Translations under genes and position numbers: made by a program
Notes under the pieces: model-generated
What the model saw: the letters and a program-made list of their open reading frames with translations, nothing else
The model's database searches: none
Told to the model about the DNA's origin: nothing
NCBI GenBank assembly: GCA_036558265.1
Contig: DATBFY010000731.1
Span: forward strand, 1-5,778
From: RYN-433 sp036558265
Lineage (GTDB): Bacteria; Planctomycetota; Phycisphaerae; Tepidisphaerales; Tepidisphaeraceae
Direction of reading: 5' to 3'
Length of the DNA stretch: 5,778 nucleotides
Shown here: one piece after another, positions 5,567 to 5,778 of the stretch
Layout: every line of letters begins with the position of its first letter
How positions within the stretch are numbered: the first letter of the stretch is position 1

Positions 5567-5690
5567 GACGAAGGCACGAAGGCACGAAAGAATACGAGAA
5601 TGGAGGATGGAGGATAGAGGATGGCGCAATTCATTGCCAACTTCCATCCTCGATCTTCCATCTTCGTTTTCTTCGTGCCTTCGTGTCTTG
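5567..5690. repeat. Compound inverted repeat upstream of ruvC (copy B)
   Basis: CACGAAGGCACGAA (5575-5588) is an exact reverse complement of 5672-5685. Pairing continues inward imperfectly through GGATGGA-type sequence against TCCATCCTC/TCTTCCATC (5641-5662), down to a loop around 5625-5640. The left half runs as 8-nt units GACGAAGG, CACGAAGG, CACGAAAG, AATACGAG, AATGGAGG, then 7-nt units ATGGAGG, ATAGAGG. It shares GATAGAGGATGG (5613-5624) and the trailing GATGGCG with copy A, in the same orientation. It lies 19 nt upstream of the ruvC start, where a leader or promoter is expected. A TTGACT on the minus strand (5705-5710) could be a -35 box, but no well-spaced -10 accompanies it. Confidence 0.7.
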
Positions 5691-5730
5691 TATGTTCCCA
5701 AAACAGTCAAAACATCGTGTAAAGTCTTCT

Positions 5731-5777
5731 CGCCGTGCCGGCGGCTTTGAGCGCAGCGAAAAGCCGGCGGCACGGCG
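5731..5777. repeat. GC-rich palindrome at right edge
   Basis: The arms 5731-5748 and 5760-5777 pair at 17 of 18 positions around an 11-nt loop (GAGCGCAGCGA). The core is GCCGGCGGCTTT / AAAGCCGGCGGC. No T-run follows on either strand, so an intrinsic terminator is unlikely. It looks like a dispersed palindromic unit. It may extend beyond the window, and its link to the gene to the right cannot be judged. Confidence 0.6.
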
Positions 5778-5778
5778 G

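Noticed and set aside
4286..5617. Plus-strand open frame of 443 codons antisense to ruvA and ruvC
   Set aside because: It covers both recognised ruv genes in the opposite strand and runs through the compound repeats; the Gly/Glu/Asp-rich translation has no family resemblance.
5567..5625. Tandem units of 8 and 7 nt as a CRISPR array
   Set aside because: The units are far too short, are contiguous without unique spacers, and form half of an inverted repeat; no cas gene is present.
5549..5773. N-terminal extension of RuvC to an upstream start
   Set aside because: The extension translates repeat DNA, and RuvC proteins begin at the MRILGIDPG found at 5548.

Overview
The window is GC-rich, with dense, mostly leftward coding and structured, repeat-laden intergenic spaces. 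The gene content and the style of several proteins suggest a bacterium of the phylum Planctomycetota, possibly class Phycisphaerae. The supporting features are a RuvA with a long glycine-rich insert after the acidic-pin position, a lipoprotein kelch mutarotase-like protein paired with an MFS carrier, and purine-rich GGATGGA/CACGAAGG intergenic repeats. The phylum call is an inference from remembered family resemblance, not a search result.

Layout from left to right. (1) 1-1965, minus strand: a two-gene unit with a kelch-repeat, NanM/YjhT-like lipoprotein (931-1965) first, and 7 nt downstream an MFS transporter (1-923) that runs off the left edge. Together they look like a sugar-acid or sialic-acid-type handling and uptake pair. 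(2) 1966-2621: 656 nt without a credible gene, packed with inverted repeats. The most striking is a 124-nt nested palindrome (2025-2148) that can fold as an outer stem enclosing two perfect hairpins. (3) 2622-3761, plus strand: an exported alpha/beta-hydrolase of the esterase-D/enterochelin-esterase type with a clear Ser-Asp-His triad. (4) 3755-4126, minus strand: a small glyoxalase-fold (VOC) protein, convergent with the esterase; the two stop codons share a 7-bp segment. (5) 4220-4861 and 5036-5548, minus strand: ruvA and ruvC, the Holliday-junction branch-migration subunit and resolvase, in the order ruvC then ruvA. ruvB is not in the window. (6) Two related compound repeats, one upstream of ruvC (5567-5690) and one between ruvC and ruvA (4900-5020), followed by a GC-rich palindrome at the right edge (5731-5777).

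I found no CRISPR array, tRNA, rRNA, transposase, phage gene or defence system. The coding genes are ordinary members of known families. What deserves a second look is the non-coding DNA: the three-way-junction palindrome at 2025-2148, the neighbouring hairpins, and the family of period-8/period-7 compound repeats around ruvC.
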